In this document: positions 20,428 to 30,142 of the stretch, piece by piece
How positions within the stretch are numbered: the stretch's first letter is position 1
Layout of the letters: each line of letters starts with the position of its first letter
DNA from: Gammaproteobacteria bacterium
GTDB lineage: Bacteria > Pseudomonadota > Gammaproteobacteria > SZUA-229
NCBI GenBank assembly: GCA_026995045.1
Contig: JALWPK010000206.1
Span: 1 to 48,941 of the forward strand
Direction of reading: 5' to 3'
DNA: 48,941 nucleotides
The notes under the pieces: model-generated
The model's input: only the letters and a program-made list of their open reading frames with translations
Databases searched by the model: none
What the model was told of the DNA's origin: nothing
Position numbers and translations under genes: made by a program

Positions 20428-21441
20428 ATGCCCAAAGCCAGCACCAGTCAAACCCTTGCGCGGCAATGGGAGATTCTCAAACTGCTGCCAAAGCAACGGC
20501 CCGGCATCACTGCCAGCGAAGTGGTTGCCAAACTGGAATACAGCGGCATTGATGTCACCAAGCGTACGGTAGAGCGTGACCTTGGCGAGCTCTCGCGCCT
20601 GTTCGCCATTGCCTGCAATGACAAAAGCATTCCATACGGCTGGTACTGGATGCAGGGTGAGGGCATCAACCTGCCGGGCCTGAGCATTACCGAGGCGCTG
20701 TCCTTGACCGTCGTCGAAGACCAGCTCAAACGTCTGCTTCCCGCACCCATGCTGGAGGCGCTCAATGCCCGGTTTATCGAAGCCAGGAAAAAACTCGGCA
20801 CATTATCCAAAGCCAATCCTCATGCAAGCTGGCCCGGCAAAATCCGGAGCAAGGCGATTACGCTGCAACTGCGCCCTCCTCGCATTGCAGAAGACGTGCT
20901 TGAAGCGGTACAGGTGGCGCTGTTGCAGGATAAGCAACTGGAAATAATGTATCAATCGCCCGGACAGGAAGCCAAAGCCATGCTGCTGCACCCGCACAGC
21001 CTGATACAGGGCGGTTCCACCCCGTACCTGATAGCGACAGCATGGGATTATCAGGATCTCCGCAGTTATGCCGTGCACCGTATGACAGAGGCAAACATAC
21101 TGGATGCGCCAGTCAAGCGCATCAAGAACTTTGATATCGACCAGTATGTCAGTGAGGATACGTTTTATTTTGGCGATCATGAGATGATCAGGCTGGAAGC
21201 CTACCTGTCCGAGTGGCTGCACAACATTCTGCGGGAAACCCCCTTGTCTGAAGACCAGGTCATTACACACAAACAGAATGATGAGTACCCCACGCTGACC
21301 GCCACCGTCGAGAACAGTTGGCAGCTGTACTGGTGGATATTATCGCAGGGTGATGGTATCGAGATCCTCAAACCCCGTTCATTACGCAAAGATATCATTG
21401 TCTCTCTCAACGATGCGCTCGCACAATACGAGGACAACTGA
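20428..21441 (+). CDS. WYL-domain transcriptional regulator
   Basis: The 337-residue protein has an N-terminal winged helix-turn-helix (about 10-75, ASEVVAKLEYSGIDVTKRTVERDLGEL), a linker, a WYL domain (about 160-240, starting near LEIMYQSP and including LLHPHSLIQGGSTPYLIA) and a C-terminal WCX extension to the end. WYL domains sense nucleotides or nucleic-acid fragments, and such proteins commonly control defence loci. It starts six bases after the nuclease gene and ends one base before the next gene, so it probably autoregulates the operon. Confidence 0.88.
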   Translation: MPKASTSQTLARQWEILKLLPKQRPGITASEVVAKLEYSGIDVTKRTVERDLGELSRLFAIACNDKSIPYGWYWMQGEGINLPGLSITEALSLTVVEDQLKRLLPAPMLEALNARFIEARKKLGTLSKANPHASWPGKIRSKAITLQLRPPRIAEDVLEAVQVALLQDKQLEIMYQSPGQEAKAMLLHPHSLIQGGSTPYLIATAWDYQDLRSYAVHRMTEANILDAPVKRIKNFDIDQYVSEDTFYFGDHEMIRLEAYLSEWLHNILRETPLSEDQVITHKQNDEYPTLTATVENSWQLYWWILSQGDGIEILKPRSLRKDIIVSLNDALAQYEDN

Positions 21442-21442
21442 C

Positions 21443-21967
21443 ATGTCAAATATGCTGCCACTCAGCCTTGAACAACTTGCTGAACACATTACCGCCAAAC
21501 AAGATGAATATCAGCAACTGGAACCTTGCGGCTACATGCTTGACTGGTTTGCCCAGCAGTATTACCAGTGCTGGCAACAGACCAACACCGACGCCAGTCT
21601 TGAACTATGGGGCCATATGGGAGGACAGCTGGCAACTGAATGGGTGCGGCAATACTCCGAAGTTAGAATTACGGCAACGGATGATGAAGATATCTGCAAG
21701 GCGGATTATCTGTCTGATATTTATATCGTTCAGGCATGCCCATCATCGTTGAAATACGATGAATCACTCAAAAAAATACAAAACCATGTAAAAGCACGGC
21801 AACACGCCGTGACGCCGTATCTTCTCTTTATTAATCAGGCGGGCTTGTACGGGAACGATGGCAACCGCAAGGTATCAATAGACAGGTTGGTCTCGCAGGA
21901 AATACAGTGGTATGAAATTTGTGGGGTTGATGCGCGTGTTATAAGCATAGGTGCGTGTCCATCATGA
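21443..21967 (+). CDS. Unknown 174-residue protein, last gene of the AAA/DUF2779/WYL operon
   Basis: ATG 21443 lies one base after the WYL stop, so expression is coupled. The product is soluble with no signal peptide. Residues 1-75 look helical (LEQLAEHITAKQDEYQQL, MLDWFAQQYYQCW). The middle contains EVRITATDDEDICKADYLSDIYIV, and the C-terminus DRLVSQEIQWYEICGVDARVISIG; this alternation suggests an alpha/beta fold. No catalytic motif is evident and I recognise no family. Its place in a tight operon argues that it belongs to the same system, perhaps as an adaptor, immunity factor or effector; that is speculation. Confidence 0.7.
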   Translation: MSNMLPLSLEQLAEHITAKQDEYQQLEPCGYMLDWFAQQYYQCWQQTNTDASLELWGHMGGQLATEWVRQYSEVRITATDDEDICKADYLSDIYIVQACPSSLKYDESLKKIQNHVKARQHAVTPYLLFINQAGLYGNDGNRKVSIDRLVSQEIQWYEICGVDARVISIGACPS

Positions 21968-22023
21968 ATCATGCTGATCTACGATGCCTGTTAAAATAGG
22001 CGCTGTTCTTCAGGAAATCATTT

Positions 22024-22611
22024 ATGTTCAAATCCATCAGCAAAACCCTGCTCACCGGTTTTATTACAGTGTTGCCGATTGTGCTCACGGTGTATCTGCT
22101 GTACTGGCTGGCGGTGTCGTCCGAGCGGGTGATGGGCGGCGCGCTCAAGCTGGTGTTGCCGCACGATATGTATTTTCCCGGCCTGGGCATGCTGGCTGGA
22201 CTGCTGCTGATCTTTGCCGTCGGCCTGATGATGAAGGCCTACATTGTTCGCCAGTTGTTCGGCCTGTGGGAAAAACTGCTGTACAGCCTGCCGCTGGTGA
22301 AAACGGTTTACCGCGCAATTCGGGATTTTCTTGATTTTTTTTCGCCGAAAGACACGCCGCTGGGTCAGGTGGTGGCGGTGACCTACAACGGCGCAGAAGT
22401 GATTGGCTTTATCACCCAGACAGACGAACAAAAATTGCCGGAATCGTTTCGCGGCCAGGACAAGGTGCTGGTGTACATCCCCATGAGCTACATGATTGGC
22501 GGTTTCACTTTGTTTATCGACAAACAGCACGTGCGGCCGCTGAAAATGAGTATGGATGAAGCCATGCGCTTTGCGCTCACCGCCGGCATCACCGGCAAGA
22601 GCAGCGACTGA
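22024..22611 (+). CDS. DUF502 family membrane protein
   Basis: The 195-residue protein has two membrane segments (about 8-30, LLTGFITVLPIVLTVYLLYW, and 53-72, GLGMLAGLLLIFAVGLMM). The conserved DUF502 core follows: LPLVKTVYRAIRDFLDFF near 89-106, then VLVYIPMSYMIGG near 148-160. The family is an uncharacterised inner-membrane group found in many proteobacteria. It is seven bases ahead of arfB and probably shares its transcript. It marks the return to ordinary chromosomal genes after the island. Confidence 0.88.
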   Translation: MFKSISKTLLTGFITVLPIVLTVYLLYWLAVSSERVMGGALKLVLPHDMYFPGLGMLAGLLLIFAVGLMMKAYIVRQLFGLWEKLLYSLPLVKTVYRAIRDFLDFFSPKDTPLGQVVAVTYNGAEVIGFITQTDEQKLPESFRGQDKVLVYIPMSYMIGGFTLFIDKQHVRPLKMSMDEAMRFALTAGITGKSSD

Positions 22612-22617
22612 GCGCCT

Positions 22618-23037
22618 ATGCTGGAAATCAGCAATAACGTCAGCGTCGATGAGGACGAAATCGAGATCAGCGCGATCCGCGCACAGGGCTCGGGCGGACA
22701 GAACGTTAACAAAGTGTCCAGCGCGATTCATTTACGCTTTGATATTGCCGCCTCGTCATTGCCCGACTATTACAAGCAGCGTTTGTTGCAGCTCAATGAC
22801 AAGCGCATCAACAAGCAGGGTGTGATTGTCATCAAGGCGCAACGCCACCGCACACAGGAAAAAAATCGCGCCGAAGCCCTGCAGCGTTTACAGCAACTGC
22901 TCAAGAGCGTCACAGTGACGCGCAAGAAACGCATCCCGACCAAACCGGGCAAGGCGGCGCGGCAAAAAAGGCTTGACGCCAAGATTCGGCGTGGTCGCGA
23001 CAAGCAATTACGCGCAAGGGTGCGCATCGACAGTTGA
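22618..23037 (+). CDS. arfB: Peptidyl-tRNA hydrolase ArfB, alternative ribosome rescue
   Basis: The 139-residue protein (YaeJ/ArfB) has the catalytic GGQ in AQGSGGQNVNKVSS near residues 23-36 and a long Arg/Lys-rich C-terminal tail (KKRIPTKPGKAARQKRL and onward). In the family this tail enters the empty mRNA channel of ribosomes stalled without a stop codon so that GGQ can release the peptide. It lacks the codon-recognition domains of RF1/RF2, as expected. Length is normal. The downstream 185 bases carry the iscR control region. Confidence 0.93.
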   Translation: MLEISNNVSVDEDEIEISAIRAQGSGGQNVNKVSSAIHLRFDIAASSLPDYYKQRLLQLNDKRINKQGVIVIKAQRHRTQEKNRAEALQRLQQLLKSVTVTRKKRIPTKPGKAARQKRLDAKIRRGRDKQLRARVRIDS

Positions 23038-23127
23038 ACGGGCGTTTTCTCTATCCCTTTTGCCTCGCTGCGACAGCGGCCGTCAAAAGCACGAAACCAC
23101 GATAACTTATTGTTATTTCAGGCGTTA

Positions 23128-23186
23128 ATACCCGAGTAAATCAGTCGGGTAAATACTTGACTAAAATACTCGGGTTTAAGTAAAAT
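23128..23186 (+). promoter_or_regulatory. iscR promoter with two type-1 IscR sites
   Basis: Two partly palindromic elements resemble the type-1 IscR consensus: 23128-23152 (ATACCCGAGTAAATCAGTCG then GGTAA) and 23153-23177 (ATACTTGACTAAAATACTCG then GGTTT). The second contains a -35 box TTGACT (23157-23162), followed after 18 bases by TAAAAT (23181-23186) as -10, 36 bases before the iscR start. Binding of [2Fe-2S]-IscR here would block the promoter, as in E. coli. Confidence 0.75.
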
Positions 23187-23222
23187 GCCCACATTAATAG
23201 AGTGTTTTTCACGGGGCGGATT

Positions 23223-23672
23223 ATGCGCTTGACAACCAAGGGCCGTTACGCGGTCACAGCCGTGCTGGATCTGGCGTTTCACCAGAAAGACGGCCCGGTG
23301 TCGCTGGCGGCGATTTCCGAGCGGCAGCACATTTCGCTGTCCTATCTGGAACAGCTGTTCGCCAAGTTGCGGCGCAACGATGTGGTCAGCAGCACCCGTG
23401 GCCCCGGCGGCGGCTACAAACTGAAACGCGACGCCAGCGACATCAGCGTGTCGGATGTGATTCTGGCGGTGGACGAAGATTGCCAGATGGCGAAATGCGA
23501 CGAAGTTGATTCCTGCAACGGTGACTACCAGTGCCTGACGCACGATTTATGGCAGGAACTGAGCGACGAGATTCGCAGCTTTCTCGACGGCATTTCGCTG
23601 GCGGAAGTGATGGCCAACGAGCGCGTGCGTGAAGTATCCGTTCGCCAGGACGGTAAAACCCACGCCGCCTGA
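23223..23672 (+). CDS. iscR: Fe-S cluster regulator IscR
   Basis: The 149-residue Rrf2-family repressor has an N-terminal winged helix (MRLTTKGRYAVTAVLDLA) and the complete cluster ligand set Cys92, Cys98, Cys104 and His107, at the same numbering as E. coli IscR. It senses [2Fe-2S] sufficiency and represses the isc operon. ATG 23223 is the conserved start; the frame is open seven codons further upstream, but that part lies outside the family. The next gene begins four bases after its stop. Confidence 0.96.
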   Translation: MRLTTKGRYAVTAVLDLAFHQKDGPVSLAAISERQHISLSYLEQLFAKLRRNDVVSSTRGPGGGYKLKRDASDISVSDVILAVDEDCQMAKCDEVDSCNGDYQCLTHDLWQELSDEIRSFLDGISLAEVMANERVREVSVRQDGKTHAA

Positions 23673-23676
23673 GCCG

Positions 23677-24825
23677 ATGGCCAGCTACCTTGACAACAAC
23701 GCCAGCACCGCACTGGATGCGCGGGTGCTGGAAGCGATGCAGCCGTACCTGGGCGCCATCGCCGGCAACGCCTCCAGCCTGCATCGCTTTGGCAGGTTGC
23801 AACGCGACGCTATCGAAACCGCGCGCGCGCAGGTGGCAGAGTTGGTAAACGCGCAGCCCGGGCAGGTGATTTTCACCTCCGGCGGCACCGAGTCCAACAA
23901 CTTGGCGTTGCAGGGCGTGATGGCGGCGACCGGCGGCAGGGCGCTGGCGATTGGCGCCACCGAACACATGTCGGTGCTGCAACCGGCCGAGGCGCTGCAA
24001 AAAAGCGGCGCGCGCCTGAGCATTCTGCCGGTGGACGCCGAAGGCAGGCTATTGAAAGCGGCGCTGGCGGACAACATAAAAGATTGCGCGCTGGCGTCGG
24101 TGATGCTGGCCAACAACGAAACCGGGGTGATACAGGATTTGACGCCGCTGGTGGAAGCCGCCGCCAAAGCCGGTGTGTGGATTCACACCGACGCCACCCA
24201 GGCGGCGGGCAAGATCGAACTGGATTTTGCCGCCACCGGCGCGCACACGATGACCCTGTCGTCACACAAGATATACGGCCCGATGGGCGCGGGCGCGCTG
24301 ATTGTGGACAAGCGCCTGCCGATTGACGCCATGCTGCACGGCGGTTCGCAGGAAAACGGCCTGCGCGCCGGCACCGAAAATGTCGCCGCCATCGTCGGAT
24401 TCGGCAAGGCGGCGGAACTGGCGCAACAGGAACTGAAGCAGCGCGCGCAGCACACGCGGCAATTGCGCGATGCGCTGCAACAGCAGTTGCAGCAAATGGA
24501 GCGAGTGGAAGTGTTCGCCGTTGATGCGCCGCGACTGCCGAACACATTGCAGTTCGGGGTGCGCGGGTTTGACGGCGAAACCCTGCTGATGCAGCTGGAC
24601 AGAAAAGGTTTTGCCGTGTCCAGTGGCTCGGCCTGCACCAGCGGCAAAACCGAAGCCAGTCATGTGCTGAAAGCCATGCAGGTGGAGCAGGAGCTGGCGC
24701 TGTCGGCCATTCGCGTCAGCTTCGGGCAAAACAATACCATGCGGGATGTGGATGCGTTCGTCAGCGCGCTCACATCCATAACTGAAATGACAACCACCGC
24801 CGTAATGCACGCGGCGCAAGTGTAA
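23677..24825 (+). CDS. Second cysteine desulfurase, NifS/IscS-like
   Basis: The 382-residue PLP enzyme has the cofactor Lys198 (SSHKIYGP), the substrate-binding TDATQAAGK region and the active-site Cys320 in SSGSACTSG, so it should remove sulfur from cysteine as a persulfide. It is clearly diverged from IscS directly downstream and lacks the IscS C-terminal tail after about residue 375 that contacts IscU. It lies between iscR and iscS, four bases after iscR. Its role may be an alternative sulfur donor or a specialised acceptor pathway. The chosen ATG gives the canonical opening [11 protein letters not shown]. Confidence 0.9.
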   Translation: MASYLDNNASTALDARVLEAMQPYLGAIAGNASSLHRFGRLQRDAIETARAQVAELVNAQPGQVIFTSGGTESNNLALQGVMAATGGRALAIGATEHMSVLQPAEALQKSGARLSILPVDAEGRLLKAALADNIKDCALASVMLANNETGVIQDLTPLVEAAAKAGVWIHTDATQAAGKIELDFAATGAHTMTLSSHKIYGPMGAGALIVDKRLPIDAMLHGGSQENGLRAGTENVAAIVGFGKAAELAQQELKQRAQHTRQLRDALQQQLQQMERVEVFAVDAPRLPNTLQFGVRGFDGETLLMQLDRKGFAVSSGSACTSGKTEASHVLKAMQVEQELALSAIRVSFGQNNTMRDVDAFVSALTSITEMTTTAVMHAAQV

Positions 24826-24836
24826 GTGAGAATATT

Positions 24837-26072
24837 ATGAGCGAAAACGCAACAGCCACAAAACGTCCGATTTATCTGGATTACAGCGCCACCACCCCGT
24901 GCGATGACCGCGTGGTGGAAGAAATGGTGAAATATCTGGGGCCAGACGGCAACTTCGGCAACCCGGCGTCACGCAGCCACGCCTATGGCTGGGAAGCGGA
25001 AAAGGCGGTTGAACAGGCGCGCGCCAACGTCGCCGAACTGGTTGGCGCCGACCCGCGTGAAATCGTGTTTACCTCCGGCGCCACCGAAAGTGACAACCTG
25101 GCCATCAAGGGCGCGGCGCATTTCAACAAGAAGCGCGGCAAGCACATAGTCACCTGCAAGACCGAACACAAGGCGGTGCTCGACACCTGCCGTCAGCTTG
25201 AGCGCGAAGGTTACGAAGTCACCTACCTCGACCCGGAAAGCAATGGTTTGATTGATCTCGACAAGCTGAAAGCCGCTCTGCGCGATGACACCACCGTGGT
25301 GTCCATCATGCACGTCAACAACGAAATCGGCGTGATTCAGGACATCGCCGCGATTGGTGAAATCTGCCGCGAGCGCAAAATCATTTTTCATGTTGACGCG
25401 GCGCAGAGCGCTGGCAAGGTTCCCATCAACCTGGCGGAGCTGAAAGTCGACCTGATGAGTTTTTCCGCGCACAAGATTTACGGCCCCAAGGGCGTCGGCG
25501 CATTGTATGTGCAGCGCAAACCGCGCGTGCGCATCGAAGCGCAAATGCACGGCGGCGGTCATGAACGCGGCATGCGCTCCGGCACGCTGGCGACCCACCA
25601 GATTGTCGGCATGGGCGAGGCCTTCCGCATCGCCAAAGAAGAAATGGCGACCGAAAACGACCGCATTCTGAATTTGCGCAACCGTCTGTGGGATGGCATC
25701 AAGGACATGGAAGAAGTGTACGTTAACGGTGACATGGAACAGCGCATCGCCGGCAACCTCAATGTCAGCTTCAACTTTGTCGAAGGTGAGAGCCTGCTGA
25801 TGGCGCTGAAAGACCTGGCAATTTCCAGCGGTAGCGCCTGCACCTCCGCCAGCCTGGAGCCGAGTTATGTGCTGCGCGCGCTGGGCCGCAACGACGAACT
25901 GGCGCACAGCTCGATTCGCTTCACCATTGGTCGTTACACCACGGTGGAAGACATCGACTTTACCATCGAGCATGTTCGCCATGCGGTAGGCAAACTGCGC
26001 GAACTGTCGCCGCTGTGGGATATGTACAAGGAAGGCATCGACCTCGACAGCGTGCAGTGGGCGGCGCACTGA
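24837..26072 (+). CDS. iscS: Cysteine desulfurase IscS
   Basis: The 411-residue protein is the housekeeping enzyme, with PLP Lys213 ([10 protein letters not shown]), the catalytic loop Cys335 ([17 protein letters not shown]) and the conserved C-terminal tail ([11 protein letters not shown]...) that docks IscU. It passes persulfide sulfur to IscU, TusA and other acceptors. It follows the paralog by 11 bases. A 141-base gap with a CATTGCGAGG-type repeat separates it from iscU. Confidence 0.97.
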   Translation: MSENATATKRPIYLDYSATTPCDDRVVEEMVKYLGPDGNFGNPASRSHAYGWEAEKAVEQARANVAELVGADPREIVFTSGATESDNLAIKGAAHFNKKRGKHIVTCKTEHKAVLDTCRQLEREGYEVTYLDPESNGLIDLDKLKAALRDDTTVVSIMHVNNEIGVIQDIAAIGEICRERKIIFHVDAAQSAGKVPINLAELKVDLMSFSAHKIYGPKGVGALYVQRKPRVRIEAQMHGGGHERGMRSGTLATHQIVGMGEAFRIAKEEMATENDRILNLRNRLWDGIKDMEEVYVNGDMEQRIAGNLNVSFNFVEGESLLMALKDLAISSGSACTSASLEPSYVLRALGRNDELAHSSIRFTIGRYTTVEDIDFTIEHVRHAVGKLRELSPLWDMYKEGIDLDSVQWAAH

Positions 26073-26111
26073 CAGGGGTAAGTGGCAAGGGAAGAGGGGC
26101 AAGGCATAGAT

Positions 26112-26145
26112 GTCATTGCGAGGCGCGCAGCAACGAAGCAATCCC
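26112..26145. repeat. CATTGCGAGG...CGAAGCAATC dispersed repeat
   Basis: The gap between iscS and iscU contains GTCATTGCGAGGCGCGCAGC followed by AACGAAGCAATCC. This matches a short element that is dispersed in many bacterial genomes, with complementary ends GATTGC/GCAATC-like. It interrupts an otherwise tight operon. Confidence 0.5.
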
Positions 26146-26213
26146 GTTTTACCGTCTGCGTATCAGGCGTATAACAGATAATTTTTTAACATGAATTTCA
26201 AGGTGTAATCCAA

Positions 26214-26597
26214 GTGGCATACAGTGACAAGGTTCTGGATCATTACGAGAATCCGCGTAACGTCGGCAGTTTTGACAAAGATGAAGAAAACGTCGGCACC
26301 GGCATGGTGGGCGCGCCCGCCTGTGGCGATGTTATGAAGCTGCAAATCAAGGTGAACGATGACGGCGTGATTGAAGACGCGGTGTTCAAAACCTATGGCT
26401 GCGGCAGCGCGATTGCCTCCAGCTCGCTGCTCACCGAATGGGTCAAGGGCAAAACCCTGGACGAAGCGAAAGCGATTAAAAACACGGATATTGCAGAAGA
26501 GCTGGCGCTGCCGCCGGTGAAAATTCATTGTTCCGTACTGGCGGAAGACGCCATCAACGCGGCGATTGAAGATTATCGTAACAAGGCAAAAAGCTAA
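26214..26597 (+). CDS. iscU: Fe-S scaffold IscU
   Basis: The 127-residue scaffold has Cys37, Asp39, Cys63 and Cys106 as cluster ligands and the HscA recognition motif LPPVK at 99-103. The start is GTG at 26214, which gives the conserved AYSDKVLDHYENPRNVG opening; no in-frame ATG fits. It receives sulfur from IscS and iron, and transfers the cluster with HscA/HscB help. Confidence 0.97.
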   Translation: MAYSDKVLDHYENPRNVGSFDKDEENVGTGMVGAPACGDVMKLQIKVNDDGVIEDAVFKTYGCGSAIASSSLLTEWVKGKTLDEAKAIKNTDIAEELALPPVKIHCSVLAEDAINAAIEDYRNKAKS

Positions 26598-26648
26598 GGA
26601 AACCCGGATTTATCCAGAGCTTCCCTAAATAACCTGACAGGCGACATT

Positions 26649-26972
26649 ATGGCAATTACATTAACCGAAACTGCAGCAGAACGCGTCAAGGAATTCCTCG
26701 CCAATCGCGGCAAGGGCATCGGCCTGCGTCTGGGCGTGAAAACCACCGGCTGTTCCGGCATGGCTTATGTGATGGAGTTTGTCGACGAGCTCAACGAGGA
26801 AGACCAGGTGTTTGAAGATCACGGCGTCAAGGTTGTCGTCGATCCAAAAAGCCTGGTGTACATTGACGGCACCGAGGTGGACTTTACCCGTGAAGGCCTG
26901 AACGAGGGCTTCAAGTTCACCAACCCGAATGAAAAGGCGCAGTGCGGTTGTGGAGAAAGCTTCACGGTGTAG
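26649..26972 (+). CDS. iscA: Fe-S carrier IscA
   Basis: The 107-residue A-type carrier has the three conserved cysteines Cys35 (TGCSGMAY), Cys99 and Cys101 (CGCGESF). It delivers clusters from IscU to client proteins, chiefly [4Fe-4S] enzymes. Position between iscU and hscB is the standard order. Confidence 0.96.
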   Translation: MAITLTETAAERVKEFLANRGKGIGLRLGVKTTGCSGMAYVMEFVDELNEEDQVFEDHGVKVVVDPKSLVYIDGTEVDFTREGLNEGFKFTNPNEKAQCGCGESFTV

Positions 26973-27011
26973 CGTCAGCGCGCCGTTGACTGCAAGCCGG
27001 GCATCGTCATT

Positions 27012-27557
27012 ATGTTTACCAATATCCTGTCGCTCAATTTCTTTGAGCTGTTTGAAATTCCGGTTGCCTACGACGTTGACCTGAACGAGCTGCAGCAAAA
27101 ATATACCGCGCTGCAACAGGCGGTGCACCCGGACAAGTTCGCCAATGCCGGTGATCAGGAAAAACGCTTGTCGATGCAGCAAACCTCGCACATCAACGAA
27201 GCCTATCAAACCCTGAAAGACCCGGTGGCTCGGGCCGTGTATCTGCTGAAGCTGAAAGGCGTCGATATCAATCTGGACAACGAAACCACCATGGACATGG
27301 CGTTTTTGATGGAGCAAATGGAAATGCGCGAAAAGCTGGCCGACATGCGTCAGCAGGACGACCCGCTGGAACAGCTCGACAAACTGGCCGCCGAAGTAAA
27401 AAACAAAATGGCGGAGATGCCCCGGCAGTTTTCCGCTGCGTATGACAACGATCAGCTTGAGGAAGCGCGCGAACTGATTCGCAAGTTGCAGTTTATGCAA
27501 AAAGCCAAAAAAGAAATTGACGAACTGTCAGCTTCGCTCGAAGACGAATTATTATAA
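27012..27557 (+). CDS. hscB: Co-chaperone HscB
   Basis: The 181-residue protein has a J domain (about 1-75) with HPD at 39-41 and a C-terminal helical domain that binds IscU. It brings IscU to HscA and stimulates its ATPase. The stop lies ten bases before hscA. Confidence 0.95.
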   Translation: MFTNILSLNFFELFEIPVAYDVDLNELQQKYTALQQAVHPDKFANAGDQEKRLSMQQTSHINEAYQTLKDPVARAVYLLKLKGVDINLDNETTMDMAFLMEQMEMREKLADMRQQDDPLEQLDKLAAEVKNKMAEMPRQFSAAYDNDQLEEARELIRKLQFMQKAKKEIDELSASLEDELL

Positions 27558-27567
27558 GCATCACACT

Positions 27568-29460
27568 ATGGCCCTATTACAAATTGCAGAACCCGGACAG
27601 GCGACCACCGCGCACGAACACCGGCTGGCGGCGGGCATTGACCTGGGCACCACCAATTCGCTGGTCGCCAGCGTGCGCAGCGGCGAAGCCTCAACCCTGC
27701 CGGACGCCGACGGCAATCATTTGCTGCCCTCGGTAGTGCATTACGGCGAAGACGGCGTGCTGGTCGGCGAGGAAGCACTGCATCATTCGCTGGATGACCC
27801 GCTCAACACCATCGTTTCCGTCAAGCGTTTGATGGGCCGCAGTGTCGATGACCTGAGTTACCTGGGTGAAAACCTGCCTTACGAATTTGTCAAAACCGAT
27901 TCCGCCGTGCCGCGCATCCACACCCGCGCCGGCGATGTCAGCGCGGTGGAAGTGTCGGCTGAAATTCTCAAGGTATTGCGCCAGCGCGCAGTGGAAACGC
28001 TGGGTGGCGAGCTCACCGGCGTGGTGATTACTGTGCCGGCCTATTTTGACGATGCGCAACGCCAGGCCACCAAGGATGCGGCCAAACTGGCCGGACTGAA
28101 TGTGTTGCGCCTGCTCAACGAACCGACTGCGGCGGCGGTTGCCTACGGCCTTGACACCGGCAATGAAGGCGTGATTGCCGTCTATGACCTCGGCGGCGGC
28201 ACCTTTGATATTTCCATCTTGCGGCTCAACAAGGGTGTGTTCGAAGTACTGGCCACCGGCGGCGACAGCGCGCTCGGCGGCGATGATTTCGATCAGGCAA
28301 TTGCCGAATGGATCAGCCGTGAATCCGGCATCAAGGCGGAGTGTCATGAAAGCACCCGGCTGCTGATGCAAAAGGCGCGCACCGCAAAAGAACTGCTTAC
28401 CGACAACGAAGTCGCCGGCATTCACATTTCCTATGGCGGCATCGAAGCGGACATCAGCCTGGATCGCGACACCATGAACCGGCTGATTGAGCCGCTGGTG
28501 AAAAAAACCCTGCTGTCGTGCCGCCGCGCACTGCGTGATGCCGATATCGACAAGGACGATATCCGGGAAGTGGTGATGGTGGGTGGTTCCACCCGCGTTC
28601 CCCTGGTGCGTGACATGGTGGGTGAGTTTTTTGAAACCGAGCCATTGGTCTCGATTGATCCCGACAAGGTGGTCGCCATTGGCGCCGCATTGCAGGCGGA
28701 TGTGCTTGCCGGCAACAAACCGGGTGAGGACATGCTGCTGCTGGACGTGTTGCCGCTGTCGCTGGGCATCGAAACCATGGGCGGGTTGACGGAAAAAATC
28801 GTGCACCGCAACACCGCGATTCCGGTGGCGCGCGCGCAGGAATTCACCACCTATAAAGACGGCCAGACCGCAATGGCGATTCATGTGGTGCAGGGCGAGC
28901 GCGAACTGGTCAGCGACAATCGCTCACTGGCGCGGTTTGAATTGCGCGGCATTCCGCCACAGGTCGCTGGCGCGCCGCGCATTCGCGTTACCTTCCAGAT
29001 TGACGCCGATGGCTTGCTGATGGTGAGCGCGCGTGAGGAAAACAGCGGTGTCGAAGCCAGCATTGATGTCAAACCGTCCTACGGTCTGACCGACAACGAA
29101 ATTGAAACCATGCTGCGCACCTCGATGGAAACCGCCGAACAGGACATGCGGGCGCGCATGTTGCGCGAGCAGCAGGTGGAAGCCGATCGCGTCATCGAGG
29201 CGCTGGACGCGGCGCTGGCCGCTGATGGCGATGCCCTGCTGTCGGCGGAAGAAAAACAGCGCATACTCGATGCGCGCGAAAACCTGGTCGCCGTCAAATC
29301 CGGCGATGATGAAGACATCATCAAACAGGCGATTGAACAACTTGAATCGGCGTGCGAGGATTTTGTCGCGCGCCGCATGAACACCAGTATCAAACAGGCC
29401 ATGCAGGGGCACAAAATAGAGGAATATGCCGCTGATGACAAAACAACAGAACAGGGGTAA
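27568..29460 (+). CDS. hscA: Hsp70-type chaperone HscA
   Basis: The 630-residue Hsp70 has an N-terminal ATPase domain with [13 protein letters not shown] near 23-35, [19 protein letters not shown] and GGSTRVPLV, and a C-terminal substrate domain. It binds the LPPVK motif of IscU and drives cluster release. ATG 27568 gives the usual short leader before GIDLGTTNS. It lies between hscB and fdx with almost no gap. Confidence 0.96.
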   Translation: MALLQIAEPGQATTAHEHRLAAGIDLGTTNSLVASVRSGEASTLPDADGNHLLPSVVHYGEDGVLVGEEALHHSLDDPLNTIVSVKRLMGRSVDDLSYLGENLPYEFVKTDSAVPRIHTRAGDVSAVEVSAEILKVLRQRAVETLGGELTGVVITVPAYFDDAQRQATKDAAKLAGLNVLRLLNEPTAAAVAYGLDTGNEGVIAVYDLGGGTFDISILRLNKGVFEVLATGGDSALGGDDFDQAIAEWISRESGIKAECHESTRLLMQKARTAKELLTDNEVAGIHISYGGIEADISLDRDTMNRLIEPLVKKTLLSCRRALRDADIDKDDIREVVMVGGSTRVPLVRDMVGEFFETEPLVSIDPDKVVAIGAALQADVLAGNKPGEDMLLLDVLPLSLGIETMGGLTEKIVHRNTAIPVARAQEFTTYKDGQTAMAIHVVQGERELVSDNRSLARFELRGIPPQVAGAPRIRVTFQIDADGLLMVSAREENSGVEASIDVKPSYGLTDNEIETMLRTSMETAEQDMRARMLREQQVEADRVIEALDAALAADGDALLSAEEKQRILDARENLVAVKSGDDEDIIKQAIEQLESACEDFVARRMNTSIKQAMQGHKIEEYAADDKTTEQG

Positions 29461-29463
29461 CTG

Positions 29464-29802
29464 ATGCCACAAATTATTTTTCTTCCGCATGAAGAAATCT
29501 GTCCGGAAGGAAAGGTTGTCGAAGCCGAGCCTGGCACGACGATTTGTGACGCCGCCTTGCAGAACGGCGTTGAAATCGAACACGCATGTGAAAAATCCTG
29601 CGCCTGCACCACCTGCCATGTGTATGTGCGCGAAGGCATGGATTCACTGAATGAAAGCACCGAGGATGAAGACGACATGCTGGACAAGGCCTGGGGGCTG
29701 GACCCGGACTCGCGCCTGAGCTGTCAGGCGGTGGTCGGCGACGAAGATCTGGTGATTGAAATTCCGAAATACACCATCAACATGGTGTCTGAAAATCATT
29801 GA
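29464..29802 (+). CDS. fdx: [2Fe-2S] ferredoxin Fdx
   Basis: The 112-residue adrenodoxin-type ferredoxin has ligands Cys42, Cys48, Cys51 and Cys87. It supplies electrons for cluster assembly on IscU. It starts three bases after the hscA stop. Confidence 0.96.
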   Translation: MPQIIFLPHEEICPEGKVVEAEPGTTICDAALQNGVEIEHACEKSCACTTCHVYVREGMDSLNESTEDEDDMLDKAWGLDPDSRLSCQAVVGDEDLVIEIPKYTINMVSENH

Positions 29803-29810
29803 GGTGAAGC

Positions 29811-30011
29811 ATGGGTTTGAAATGGACAGACACGCTGGACATCGCCATCGAACTGGATGAAAAACATCCGGATGTCGACCCGTTGCAGGTCAATTTTGTT
29901 GAGCTGCGTAACTGGGTGCTGGAGCTGGACGATTTTGACGACGACCCGGAGCACTCCGGCGAGCGTATTCTGGAAGCGATTCAGCTTGCCTGGATCGAAG
30001 AAAAAGACTAA
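29811..30011 (+). CDS. iscX: IscX (YfhJ), isc accessory protein
   Basis: The 66-residue acidic protein opens with MGLKWTDTLDIAIELDEKHP and contains DFDDDPEH, as the family does. IscX binds IscS and iron and moderates cluster assembly. It closes the isc operon. In related genomes ndk usually follows; here a 131-base gap leads to rlmN instead. Confidence 0.95.
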   Translation: MGLKWTDTLDIAIELDEKHPDVDPLQVNFVELRNWVLELDDFDDDPEHSGERILEAIQLAWIEEKD

Positions 30012-30142
30012 CAGGCTGTTGAAAAAAACTCGCGCTCGCCTGAGACTTTGCCAACAAGCTGTTAAACCCGCGCCGAATTGTTGTTCCACAACAACGAAAA
30101 CCCGCGTAAAATCACGGTTTTATCCGATACCCTGAAGCGCCC

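Noticed and set aside
30078-30096. Hairpin TTGTTGTTCCACAACAAC before rlmN
   Set aside because: Could be a weak structure, but no T-tract follows and it lies between iscX and rlmN where read-through is possible; not enough to call a terminator.
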